From a virus, in IMG/VR virus record IMGVR_UViG_3300017971_002536, positions 104,384 to 168,383 of that record: a DNA stretch of 64,000 nucleotides. One strand, 5' to 3'. The position numbers were made by a program, and so were the translations under genes. Positions 54,783 through 63,433 of this stretch are shown one piece after another; position 1 is the first letter of the stretch; every line of letters starts with the position of its first letter. The notes beneath the pieces were generated by a model. It did no database searches. It had not been told where the DNA came from and worked only from the letters and a program-made list of their open reading frames with translations.

Positions 54783-57700
54783 TTAATTTACGATCTTACT
54801 AAAACCATTTTCTTTTTTGATTTCTAATGCGGAATCAACCATGTCTTTTACATAATCTAAGTGAGAAATGATCAAAACAAAATCAAATTGTGTCTTGAGA
54901 TAATCAAATAACATATATAAATTATTGGCGTTGTCGGCATCCAAGCTTCCAAAACCTTCATCAATAACTAAAAAGTTTGGACGAGGCAAACTCGATACGC
55001 CGATAAGAGCAACCCGAATCGCTACGTTGACGATAAACCTTTCCATTCCACTTATCAACTCAATGGGCCAGACATCTTCCTCACTATATACTATCTTTCC
55101 ATATATGTCTTTATCGTCTACATCAACTCCGAGTATAATACCAAAATCAACCATTTGAGATAATATGTTGTTTACTTCACTCTCTACAACAGGTAAAATC
55201 CTCTCCATCAAATCAAGTGGAATACCATTCTTTTCTACAGCTTCCATGTAAAACCGGTACGCTGTACTTCTTTGTTCCAAATCTTTTACATAATCTATTT
55301 CTTTGTTTATCTTCTTTATTTGATCTTCATACACTTTTATTTTGGCATGGATGTCCATAATTTCTTGATTTATTTCACTAATACCATTTTCAACAACTAC
55401 AAGTTTACTTTCCCAATCATCTATTTTGTCTTGTGTTTCTCGATTCTTCTTTATCGTCTTTTCATTTTTCTCATATGTCTTTATACTTTTTTCTACATCC
55501 TTTAATTCTATTTTCGCCTCTTTTAATGACGATTCTCTACTAAATTTTGACTTTTCTTCGTCACTCAATTCCATCGAGTAGGCATTTATGTTTCCATTGA
55601 GTTGGTTGTAATGAGTATATTTAGTTTCTACATAACTACCCTTTTCTAACATCTTATCAAACTCAGAGATTTTATCCTCAAAGGTTTTCATAATCATTCT
55701 ATTTTCTTCAATATCATCTTCCTCTAACTTTGAGTTGACAAAAACTTTATTGTCACCACAAACATTACATTCATCATTGTATTGTATCTTGGCGAAATCT
55801 CCTAACTCTTTTGTTTTTGATTCTACCTTTATCTTGTATTTGTCAAAATCATGTTTCGCCTCATGTCGATGTTTTTTTATCTCCATGATAAGTTCATACT
55901 TCTCTACAATATCACTATCTATATCCTTGAGTAATGTTTTGTTCTCTTTTATTTCCTCTTTCAAATTATTTATCTTTTCCTTGATCTCAACTATTTCTTG
56001 TTCATATGTTTCTATATCCGTTCCAAGATTTATTCGTTTTCGTCGTAAACCCTCTATATCGGATATACTATCAAATCGAACAAGTTTACTCGTAAGTTTC
56101 TTTATTTCATTATTAATTTGTTTGTATAACTTGTCATATTCTTTTTTACGAGCAGTTCTTTCTTTATATTCTTTATTATGTTTCTTCAATGATAATTCTG
56201 CACCAGACAACTCTTTACTAAACTCTCGTCTCTCAAAATCTTTCAAAACCGCATTTGTTTCTCTAACCGCTTCAAAGGCTAAATCATATAGTTGACCAAA
56301 TACATTGAAATCTAAGAAGTTAGCCAGATGTTCCTTACGATCAGATTGTTTCATTGTTGTAAAGTTTTTGTGATTACTAATAAATTGTGGGATAAGAGCA
56401 GTTGTTTGAAAATCGTCATAATCTCCTAAATAACTTCTTATACTGGCGTTCGTTGAACTTCGTCTATCTCCATTCAATGATTTTCTCTCTCCATTTAACA
56501 TTCGTACAGAAAAGTCAGTCTTTACATTTACCATTCCCCTTTTATTTGTAGTCGCCTTTCGTTTGATACGATATATCTTGTCGTCAATGTCAAACTCAAA
56601 CTTCGAATCAAAATTATCCCTCTTACTATTGAGTGCGTTCTTGGCCTTCCATGCACGCGCAGACTTGTCGAAAATAGTGAATGATAACGATTCTATAAAA
56701 TTACTCTTTCCACTCGCATTCGGAGCAAATAAGCCGACAACACCTTTGAGATTTGTGAAATCTACTTTGTTGCCGTCTCCATATGAAAATAAGTTGGAAA
56801 ATGTAAATGTCTGCGGTTTCCAAACTACATTCCGTGCAATGTCACGCGGTGGTAACTTTCCATTTAACTCGGTGTTGATTTCAAATATCTTTGTTATTGT
56901 CGATTCATCAAGAAAATGTTTCTTTTCTAAAAATTCTCGTATCAACTCATTTTGAAAATTTATATCCCTAACATCCCCAATATCTATTTTCTTCAATACC
57001 GATGATCCATTCTTATTCAATAAATCATGAATCTTTACTTCAGATACTTCATGTATATGTGGATATTGTTTTCGAATCACCGTCATTATTTCCGTGATCC
57101 GTGATGGAAGTGTATCTTTTATTTTTAATCGGAGGCGAGCTTTCTCAGGTAATCCTTGTATATCTGGTATCACACCTTTATCAATGAATAATGTTCTATA
57201 TCCATAATCATTGTGTACCTTGATGAACTCCGCTTTCCTCTTTGACACATCCCATTTCAATATACCCTTGTTATCATCTTCGCCATGATTTTGTTGTATC
57301 AACGAGCCAGGGAACGCCATTGTCTTTTGTTTATTCATATATTGATGTTTATGAATGTCACCTAATAATACAATGTCATATCCCTTGAATATGTCTTGTT
57401 TTACCTTGTCATTGTGTAACTTGAAGCCAGTGTCGGCGACCGCCTGGTGTATCGTGCCGTGATATAAAGCTATTTTCGTGCTGTCGCCCTCTACCTGATC
57501 CGCCGATATGAAGTTCTCCACTTTGTCAAATACGGACATTACAACAAATTTTGTGTTCGCTATGTCGTAGACGCCAGAATGTTTGAGATAAAATAGATTG
57601 TGACTGTCAAGATTTTTTACTATCGATGTCAATGTGTCCATTCTACTCATATTATTCAAATTACAATCATGATTACCTGCTATCACGATTGTAGGTATAA

Positions 57701-57950
57701 TATTTGTCAATCTCTTGAATAACTCAAATGTCAAATCAACTAACTCAGGTGACATTTCTAACTTAGCATGTACGATGTCACCAGCTAAAACAACTACTGC
57801 ATTCTCGGTGTCCTTTTGTACTTCATAATACAATCTTTCAAATACTTGTCGATATTCCTTGTGACGCCTGACATTACGTATATGAATGTCCGCCGTATGA
57901 TAAATGGTTTTCAACTCGTCGAAGTTTACCGGTATCTTGTCTTTCATCAT
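54783..57950 (-). CDS. Fused SbcD-SbcC (T4 gp47-gp46) recombination nuclease
   Basis: 1055 residues carrying both subunits of the Mre11-Rad50 type enzyme in one chain. Residues 10-380 are SbcD/gp47: IYHTADIHIRNV, VVLAGDIVHAKLE, VIAGNHDCNLNN, ALYHGTIHQAV and LLGDIHKHQYM are the five metallophosphoesterase motifs. From about 385, SbcC/gp46: VVGLFAPNASGKSNFIESLS (Walker A), a long coiled coil with a CNVCGDN zinc hook, ELISGMERFIVNVAIRVALI (signature) and FLVIDEGFGSLDADNANNLY (Walker B). T4 makes these as two proteins. It resects DNA ends for recombination-dependent replication. It overlaps the upstream gene by 77 bases, and no later ATG would keep HTADIH. Confidence 0.9.
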   Translation of the reverse strand: MMKDKIPVNFDELKTIYHTADIHIRNVRRHKEYRQVFERLYYEVQKDTENAVVVLAGDIVHAKLEMSPELVDLTFELFKRLTNIIPTIVIAGNHDCNLNNMSRMDTLTSIVKNLDSHNLFYLKHSGVYDIANTKFVVMSVFDKVENFISADQVEGDSTKIALYHGTIHQAVADTGFKLHNDKVKQDIFKGYDIVLLGDIHKHQYMNKQKTMAFPGSLIQQNHGEDDNKGILKWDVSKRKAEFIKVHNDYGYRTLFIDKGVIPDIQGLPEKARLRLKIKDTLPSRITEIMTVIRKQYPHIHEVSEVKIHDLLNKNGSSVLKKIDIGDVRDINFQNELIREFLEKKHFLDESTITKIFEINTELNGKLPPRDIARNVVWKPQTFTFSNLFSYGDGNKVDFTNLKGVVGLFAPNASGKSNFIESLSFTIFDKSARAWKAKNALNSKRDNFDSKFEFDIDDKIYRIKRKATTNKRGMVNVKTDFSVRMLNGERKSLNGDRRSSTNASIRSYLGDYDDFQTTALIPQFISNHKNFTTMKQSDRKEHLANFLDFNVFGQLYDLAFEAVRETNAVLKDFERREFSKELSGAELSLKKHNKEYKERTARKKEYDKLYKQINNEIKKLTSKLVRFDSISDIEGLRRKRINLGTDIETYEQEIVEIKEKINNLKEEIKENKTLLKDIDSDIVEKYELIMEIKKHRHEAKHDFDKYKIKVESKTKELGDFAKIQYNDECNVCGDNKVFVNSKLEEDDIEENRMIMKTFEDKISEFDKMLEKGSYVETKYTHYNQLNGNINAYSMELSDEEKSKFSRESSLKEAKIELKDVEKSIKTYEKNEKTIKKNRETQDKIDDWESKLVVVENGISEINQEIMDIHAKIKVYEDQIKKINKEIDYVKDLEQRSTAYRFYMEAVEKNGIPLDLMERILPVVESEVNNILSQMVDFGIILGVDVDDKDIYGKIVYSEEDVWPIELISGMERFIVNVAIRVALIGVSSLPRPNFLVIDEGFGSLDADNANNLYMLFDYLKTQFDFVLIISHLDYVKDMVDSALEIKKENGFSKIVN

Positions 57951-58833
57951 ATTCCTTTACCACTCCTATAATTATTCGTTCAAATGTATCTCCCATAATC
58001 TCTAATGATAAGTTTTCCTCTATCAATCGTTTATTTATTTTTCCTTGTCGCCAGTCATATTTTTGTATTAGATTTTGTAAACCATTCAAATCATATTTAC
58101 ATTGTGTATACCAACCTGAACAATTACCCCTAAGAAATTCTTTGAAATTCCATTCATTTACCCAACCGTCACAACCATTCACACCATAAACCAATGATGG
58201 GCGACCACACGCCATTCCCTCATATATTGATCGTCCATAACCTATTACAAAATCAACCATGTTGATCGCCTCACTTACATTGGGCATCAACCTACCATGA
58301 TGTAACTCTATTCCCAAATTTTCACATACAATATTTAAAGCCGTTGGTACATCACCACGATAAAGATATAACGCAGAAAATGGTTTTACACTTATACTTG
58401 TGTTTGAATAAAATTCATTTATGTTTACTCCATTATAAACAACTTTGTCACAACCTAAATCCTCTTTTACTCTATCACTTATTCCAACATGACATTCATG
58501 TTTGTATTTTGGAAAATACCATTCTTCCATTGATCCATGACTTACAAATATAACAGGTACATTTACATTCTTTATCATATCTTCATGAATACTATAATTC
58601 AATATAATTACATCATAATCACCAAACCATGTTCCTTTATCATCAAACATATTATTGATTATTTTTTCATAAAAGACAGTATATCCTGGCACATAATTTA
58701 TTTCATTATCTTTATCAGGTGAAATGTGAAAATGAACTTGATGTCCTTTCTTTATCAACTCATTTGATAAATCGTTAGCCCATAAATTAACACCGGTTAA
58801 CCTATTATGTCCTAATATAATCAATATTCTCAA
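57874..58833 (-). CDS. GT4-family glycosyltransferase
   Basis: 319 residues. RILIILGHNRLTGVNLWAND is the N-terminal Rossmann strand and G-rich loop of GT-B enzymes. VIFVSHGSMEEWYFPKYKHE and KVVYNGVNINEFYSN follow (Y-N-G-V-(N/D) is the GT4 hallmark). FVIGYGRSIYEGMACGRPSL and VYGVNGCDGWVNEW hold the E-x7-E-type donor site. It would transfer a sugar from a nucleotide donor to DNA bases, lipid or protein; DNA glucosylation would fit a T4-like phage but is not shown. It overlaps the next gene by four bases upstream and the SbcDC gene by 77 bases downstream. Confidence 0.7.
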   Translation of the reverse strand: MRILIILGHNRLTGVNLWANDLSNELIKKGHQVHFHISPDKDNEINYVPGYTVFYEKIINNMFDDKGTWFGDYDVIILNYSIHEDMIKNVNVPVIFVSHGSMEEWYFPKYKHECHVGISDRVKEDLGCDKVVYNGVNINEFYSNTSISVKPFSALYLYRGDVPTALNIVCENLGIELHHGRLMPNVSEAINMVDFVIGYGRSIYEGMACGRPSLVYGVNGCDGWVNEWNFKEFLRGNCSGWYTQCKYDLNGLQNLIQKYDWRQGKINKRLIEENLSLEIMGDTFERIIIGVVKEYDERQDTGKLRRVENHLSYGGHSYT

Positions 58834-59792
58834 ACTAATCCTACCTTATATTTCATTAATTCAGGAAAATCCATTCTCGTAGTTTGTTGTTTTATGACCC
58901 TAACCATTTCCATAAATCCTAAATCCGCCGGGTCTTTCGCTCCAAGATTTACAACGTGTGTTTCTATTCCCTCTTTTAAAAATGTCTCAACTATTATAGC
59001 TATATTTTTCTTAGCATCTTCGTCTAAAGATATATAAATTTTTGGTGGGCGATTTGTAAGTATTTTATCGTGTAGTTTCTCCATAATCGTTTTACCAAAT
59101 AACGGTATCGCGTTCCGGCGAATGGCAATCGCATCGAACACTCCCTCAACTAAAACTATTGGTATGTTCCAATTTATCATATTCTCAAACCCTATTATGT
59201 CCTTTGTTATTTCAGGATTTTTATACTTGATATATGCGTCCTCATAATAACTACGAGCAGAAAAGAAATTCAATCTATTATCTTCATCATATGATGGAAT
59301 GATTATTCTATTTTTATATTCGCCTTCTTTACAAAATCCTATTTGATACTTTATTATATCTCCCCAACTTATCTTCCTCTTATTCAAATAGACGGCAGCG
59401 CGGCGAAACTCTAAATCGTCAGGTGTCCCTGGGTAGCCCCAAATAGGTAAAAATTCTTGTGGTAAAGATAAAACTTTCTTCGTCTCGTCTTTCTTCTCAA
59501 TACTATAATGTCTCTCACCTAAAATGTCGCTGAGTTCCTCAAGCTGAACCGGAGTCGCTTTGAACCTCTTGAATAACGTCCAAAGATTTTTTCCTTTCGT
59601 GTTGTCATAATCTTGACAGACCCAACACGCCCATTTGCCGAACTTCGGCGATGATCTATTTATATTGATTGACAATTTCCTCTTGTAATGATTACAAGAC
59701 GGACAAAAATATAAATAGTCGCCTTTTGATCCTTGTTTCTTGTTCGAACCTAAAAGGGATTCTAATAATTGTAATAACTTTATTTCACTCAT
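58830..59792 (-). CDS. DNA primase, DnaG/gp61-type with zinc and TOPRIM domains
   Basis: 320 residues. The zinc-binding domain is FCPSCNHYKRKLSININRSS, followed by WACWVCQDYDNTKGKNLWTL, giving a C-x2-C...C-x2-C site. The TOPRIM domain contains IVLVEGVFDAIAIRRNAIPL (E at the metal site) and PKIYISLDEDAKKNIAIIVE (D-E-D motif). This is the two-domain plan of T4 gp61 and short DnaG. It makes RNA primers; its helicase partner (gp41) is not in the window. ATGA overlap joins it to the glycosyltransferase gene. No tag. Confidence 0.8.
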   Translation of the reverse strand: MSEIKLLQLLESLLGSNKKQGSKGDYLYFCPSCNHYKRKLSININRSSPKFGKWACWVCQDYDNTKGKNLWTLFKRFKATPVQLEELSDILGERHYSIEKKDETKKVLSLPQEFLPIWGYPGTPDDLEFRRAAVYLNKRKISWGDIIKYQIGFCKEGEYKNRIIIPSYDEDNRLNFFSARSYYEDAYIKYKNPEITKDIIGFENMINWNIPIVLVEGVFDAIAIRRNAIPLFGKTIMEKLHDKILTNRPPKIYISLDEDAKKNIAIIVETFLKEGIETHVVNLGAKDPADLGFMEMVRVIKQQTTRMDFPELMKYKVGLV

Positions 59793-59803
59793 ATATTTTA
59801 TAC

Positions 59804-60145
59804 TTATTTCTTGTTTAGTAGTTCCAATAACTTTTCAAATTCCAATACAGCATATGTCTTTGACCTATTCCGCTTAAATACTAATAATGGAATTCGACCT
59901 TCTTTTTGATTTGATTCCGCTTGTTCTAAAGCAGACCATATAGATAATTTTTCTTGATTTTTGGCTTCAATGTCAAATGGTATCTCGTCTTCCGCTGCCG
60001 GAGATAAAATTATATCTCTACCAGATTCGCCCATTACCGCGGTTTTTATGTCACCTTCTCGTAATGATGTGTAAGTTTCCATTAATAATTTCTTGACGGC
60101 GTCTTGTAACCGACGACCTTTAGCTTTCGCTGAACGTGTTTTCAT
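59804..60145 (-). CDS. PDDEXK-like nuclease, putative resolvase/repair endonuclease
   Basis: 113 residues. GRRLQDAVKKLLMETYTSLR is the N-terminal helix, VMGESGRDIILSPAAEDEIP has an E-x-x-x-D strand, and PFDIEAKNQEKLSIWSALEQ carries the D/E-x-K (I-E-A-K) with a following helix and Gln. This arrangement matches small PDDEXK nucleases seen near recombination genes in phages. It is followed by the primase and SbcDC, so a role in DNA end or Holliday junction processing is likely. Exact specificity is unknown. Confidence 0.65.
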   Translation of the reverse strand: MKTRSAKAKGRRLQDAVKKLLMETYTSLREGDIKTAVMGESGRDIILSPAAEDEIPFDIEAKNQEKLSIWSALEQAESNQKEGRIPLLVFKRNRSKTYAVLEFEKLLELLNKK

Positions 60146-60195
60146 TCGTAAACTCCTTTGTCTTTATTATACTATTTTATGTTAGAAAAGTTCCA

Positions 60196-61542
60196 TTAAA
60201 TGATGTATAACTCCATTGGTGAAATCTTTAATCCAATGTTATTCCTTATACGAAAATAACCGGTTGATGAACCAGGTGGTATTCTAAAACTCATATGTCT
60301 ACGATCATATATTTCTACTTGTCTCATATTTAATTCCGATCCCGTATCATTGATGTAACCACCAATCGTACCAAGAAATTGGCTTCCGGTTACATATATC
60401 CTATCTCCTGCAGAACCGGTTTTTGGATTGAAATCATTTATAGTCGCTTTCTTTGATGATACACCTGGCATCCAAATAAAATCTTCACCCGATGACGCTA
60501 CCAAACTTTGACTATTTTGTACTCTTATTCTATGTGGGCTCGCATTTTCAGGTAATGTAAATCGTATATGATTATCATTTACAATCGTAAATGATCCTGT
60601 TGTTTGGTGTACCGCAACAGCAGTAACTCCAAGAAATCTACTTCCCCAAATATGAAGTATGTCGCCATATGGGGCGTATGTTGGATAAAATGTTTGGATG
60701 TTTGTATCGGCTTCCGGTTCAACATAAACTTCCTCAGGTGTTACAAATACATTATTATCAAAATCAACTAATCTTACCGGATTTGTTTGAGCACCAGCAG
60801 GAATATAAAAAGTTATTTCGTGATTGTTATTCAATACCCATTGATTACGATTAACTATAACATTTCCTACTCTCAACCTTTTTGTATATTGAAGATTGTC
60901 GCCAAAAAGTGTTATTGGTGTGTAATATGATCCGGTTCGAGGCACAAATCGACCAAATGTTGGCGATTGTATCTGTGTGCCAGAAATCTGCATCCAACCA
61001 TCAGCTTTATCAAACTCTTGATTGTAGTTGTATACCGTTAAAAACCCAGTCTCACTTCCACTTGGAACGCGAACCCGTATATTGTTGTTATCTAAAATTC
61101 TCAACTCTTTCGTTTTACGCCAACTAAATCCTACCTTAGCAGTTCCAAGAAAATCACTACCACTTATCCTAACTATTTGACCCTCGGAAGCAGTTAATGG
61201 GGCGAAACTATGTATAATAGGATTTGTTTTTCTCCACCTACTTACATTCTTGGCGTCCTTTAATTCCTCTTTAGATGGAAATGGATATGAACCACTTATT
61301 TCTTCCATCAATCCATATACTCTCGGTGTTCCTGTATAAACTCCCCATCCTTGATAATCTTCGTAATCATCCCTTTCAAGTTGATCTATATCATAATACC
61401 CTTCCTCATGATCATCGGATATATCATCACTTCCACTATATGACCCACTTGTTATACGCCAAACATAAATGTCTCGGCGAGCCCAGTCAGGATCGCCAGG
61501 TTGTCCGTTTGGAATAAACTGCTTTATTACCCGAAACGCCAT
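60196..61542 (-). CDS. Virion protein with repeated IPT/TIG domains
   Basis: 448 residues from the ATG at 61542, with GGGGAGTTACGAT upstream. Four IPT/TIG-type Ig-like repeats: PIIHSFAPLTASEGQIVRIS (~110), PTFGRFVPRTGSYYTPITLF (~205), QTFYPTYAPYGDILHIWGSR (~285) and NDFNPKTGSAGDRIYVTGSQ (~370), each with a G-S-(D/R/Q)-F-L-G turn. Such domains decorate phage tails and bind cell surface sugars or proteins. The N-terminal ~100 residues (FIPNGQPGDPDWARRDIYVW) are the attachment part. It follows a virion gene 13 bases upstream. Confidence 0.75.
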   Translation of the reverse strand: MAFRVIKQFIPNGQPGDPDWARRDIYVWRITSGSYSGSDDISDDHEEGYYDIDQLERDDYEDYQGWGVYTGTPRVYGLMEEISGSYPFPSKEELKDAKNVSRWRKTNPIIHSFAPLTASEGQIVRISGSDFLGTAKVGFSWRKTKELRILDNNNIRVRVPSGSETGFLTVYNYNQEFDKADGWMQISGTQIQSPTFGRFVPRTGSYYTPITLFGDNLQYTKRLRVGNVIVNRNQWVLNNNHEITFYIPAGAQTNPVRLVDFDNNVFVTPEEVYVEPEADTNIQTFYPTYAPYGDILHIWGSRFLGVTAVAVHQTTGSFTIVNDNHIRFTLPENASPHRIRVQNSQSLVASSGEDFIWMPGVSSKKATINDFNPKTGSAGDRIYVTGSQFLGTIGGYINDTGSELNMRQVEIYDRRHMSFRIPPGSSTGYFRIRNNIGLKISPMELYII

Positions 61543-61555
61543 ATCGTAACTCCCC

Positions 61556-62533
61556 TTACCAATCAAGTCTCACTACAAATGTTATCGCTAAATCAGGATC
61601 ATTTTTTATCGGTTGAGCGGTCTTTCCAACCGCCATAAGATTTAAGTTGTCGTCATATAACCCTATTGTCGTTACATAAGAAGAAAAGTCAGAACTCGTC
61701 ACATAACCTAACGGTTCTGCTAACATCAATGACCTACTTACTCTCGCACTTGGATTCATCGGCATATTAAACTCACCCGCTTTCGCTGTACAATACGCTT
61801 CTAACTCATATATCCTTTGAATCGATTTAAACTTTACGGTGTATACACTTGAGCCAGTTCCAAAATACTGATACTGGGAACCTGTACTCGTTATGACCAT
61901 ATTACCATGTTCGTAAAATACATTTCCTACCGTCCACGCTGATGCTGTTGCGGAAAAACTTGCTGAATTCGCATTGTCGTAAAGATTTCCCTTTCCATCG
62001 TCATATAATGTAAATGATTGTGAAACACCAGCATATGAAGCAGAAACTTGTTCAATGTGTATCGTTCCCGGTTTCATACCATCACCAAAGCGTTCCTGTG
62101 GCACGGACACAACAACCGCACGATCACCTAACATTTTATATACATTGAGACTGTTTGGCCCGAAGTTTTTGAATGGTTCAAAATATTTCACTACAACAGC
62201 AGAACCGGTCGTAAAATCTTGACTTCCTATTTGATGTAGTTTATCTTTTACTTGTAAACTCGTGTCAGGACGATATACAGATGAGCCAGTAAAACTTACT
62301 ATACTTGTCTCATTATAGTACATATGTTTTATACTATCGTAAAGTGTCCTTGTAGGAATAACAGAACCACTTACCACTCCATCAACCGAAGGCGTATACC
62401 AACTTCCGGTACGCTGGAACGCACTTCTTACTTGTACTATATCCGTATCATCTTGAGTGAATGTCCATAATTTATTCGCCTCAAACTCACGAAAACTAAC
62501 ATTATCAGGTGGTAATTCTTTATACGCGCTCAT
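61556..62533 (-). CDS. Virion structural protein, shares a C-terminal domain with the gene at 63434
   Basis: 325 residues. Beta-rich and Ser/Thr/Tyr-rich: VQVRSAFQRTGSWYTPSVDG and RVSRSLMLAEPLGYVTSSDF. The last ~45 residues (SDFSSYVTTIGLYDDNLNLM, then DPDLAITFVVRLDW) match those of the partial gene at the right edge (DPHSYITTVGLYNESNELLA ... LIKVKLDY), with I-G-L-Y-(D/N)-(D/E) conserved. This pairing indicates a shared folding domain of tail or baseplate-wedge proteins. Its ATG lies 14 bases inside the homing-endonuclease gene. Confidence 0.6.
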   Translation of the reverse strand: MSAYKELPPDNVSFREFEANKLWTFTQDDTDIVQVRSAFQRTGSWYTPSVDGVVSGSVIPTRTLYDSIKHMYYNETSIVSFTGSSVYRPDTSLQVKDKLHQIGSQDFTTGSAVVVKYFEPFKNFGPNSLNVYKMLGDRAVVVSVPQERFGDGMKPGTIHIEQVSASYAGVSQSFTLYDDGKGNLYDNANSASFSATASAWTVGNVFYEHGNMVITSTGSQYQYFGTGSSVYTVKFKSIQRIYELEAYCTAKAGEFNMPMNPSARVSRSLMLAEPLGYVTSSDFSSYVTTIGLYDDNLNLMAVGKTAQPIKNDPDLAITFVVRLDW

Positions 62534-63329
62534 TTATTCTCTCTATAATTAAATTAGGATTTTTCTTAACTTCACTTTCCCATATTCGTATAACTTCAAA
62601 TCCGTTTTCCATCGCAAGTTGTTCCTTAAACTTATCATTTTCTTTAACTTCATTTACCCCTTTAAAATAATCATGTTTATGTCCAGGACCACCATGCCAA
62701 TAATCTCCATCTACTTCTATAAATAGTTTCTTATTTTTTATTTTGAAATCAAATGACTTACAAATACCGCCCCTCGTTAAAAAATATTGAAAATGATACT
62801 CTATACTATTTTTCGCCAATTCGTCGGCAACCATTTTTTCAACACTATTCATTTCTTTATGAGAAAATATTTTTTTAATAACTTCAGGTGAATGTGTTTT
62901 TCCTTGCATTGGATTTATGTAATCCGGTTGTTGAGCTCGTTTTAATGCGGATTTACTCATATTATTACGTGCGTTTATTGTATTTTTCAAACCGATTCGC
63001 CAATGTCCTTCTTTTTCTATTTTATCTTTATGTGTTTTACTTATTTTTTCTTTTGATTTTTTTGATAATTTAGCTCCATATCGAGGCGCCTTTTCACCAA
63101 CTAAAATTGTTTTTCTATATTCATTACTACACTTCATCGAACAAGTTTTATGACCTTTTACTATCGTCTCACAAATTCTACATCTATACCAATTATTAAA
63201 ATCATTTGGAAATTGATCTATAAACTTTTCTACATATTGAATATATAACATTTGATGTTGTGATTTTATATGCCATCCAATAGCCTTGTTACCAATTTCT
63301 TTCCCACATATTCTACATATTCTTTTCAT
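62520..63329 (-). CDS. Homing endonuclease, NUMOD3 plus Vsr/EDxHD-type nuclease
   Basis: 269 residues. Two zinc-type motifs at the N-terminus (CRICGKEIGNKAIGWH and CRICETIVKGHKTCSMKC). KLSKKSKEKISKTHKDK is a NUMOD3 DNA-binding motif, with NPMQGKTHSPEVIKKIFSHK after it. The C-terminal 100 residues are a Vsr-like nuclease: FIEVDGDYWHGGPGHKHDYF and the ENGFEVIRIWESEV strand, as in EDxHD homing enzymes (an E-x-D-x-D-x-x-W-H core). It is free-standing between two virion genes that share a C-terminal domain. It has its own promoter box and overlaps the next start by 14 bases. No intron is evident. Confidence 0.75.
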   Translation of the reverse strand: MKRICRICGKEIGNKAIGWHIKSQHQMLYIQYVEKFIDQFPNDFNNWYRCRICETIVKGHKTCSMKCSNEYRKTILVGEKAPRYGAKLSKKSKEKISKTHKDKIEKEGHWRIGLKNTINARNNMSKSALKRAQQPDYINPMQGKTHSPEVIKKIFSHKEMNSVEKMVADELAKNSIEYHFQYFLTRGGICKSFDFKIKNKKLFIEVDGDYWHGGPGHKHDYFKGVNEVKENDKFKEQLAMENGFEVIRIWESEVKKNPNLIIERINERV

Positions 63330-63334
63330 AATAA

Positions 63335-63370
63335 AAAACCGCCTTTCTATATATAAATATAAAAAAGCGG
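63335..63370 (-). terminator. Weak hairpin overlapping the homing-endonuclease promoter
   Basis: Minus-strand CCGC (63367-63370) can pair with GCGG (63339-63342), followed by six T. The stem is only four pairs with a 24-base AT loop that contains the TATATTTATA box, so attenuation is possible but not certain. Confidence 0.35.
63349..63361 (-). promoter_or_regulatory. Putative late promoter box of the homing-endonuclease gene
   Basis: Minus-strand TATATTTATATAT, 20 bases before the ATG at 63329, with AAAGG between them. Confidence 0.5.
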
Positions 63371-63433
63371 AATTTTTAATATATTCTATCTTTATTTTTA
63401 ATAAAACAACACAACTACAATAAAAACAATGTG

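Noticed and set aside
55735-56295. 186-residue plus-strand ORF
   Set aside because: It is antisense to the SbcC coiled-coil region, is Ser/Leu/Phe-rich as expected for the complement of Lys/Glu-rich helices, and has no ribosome site.
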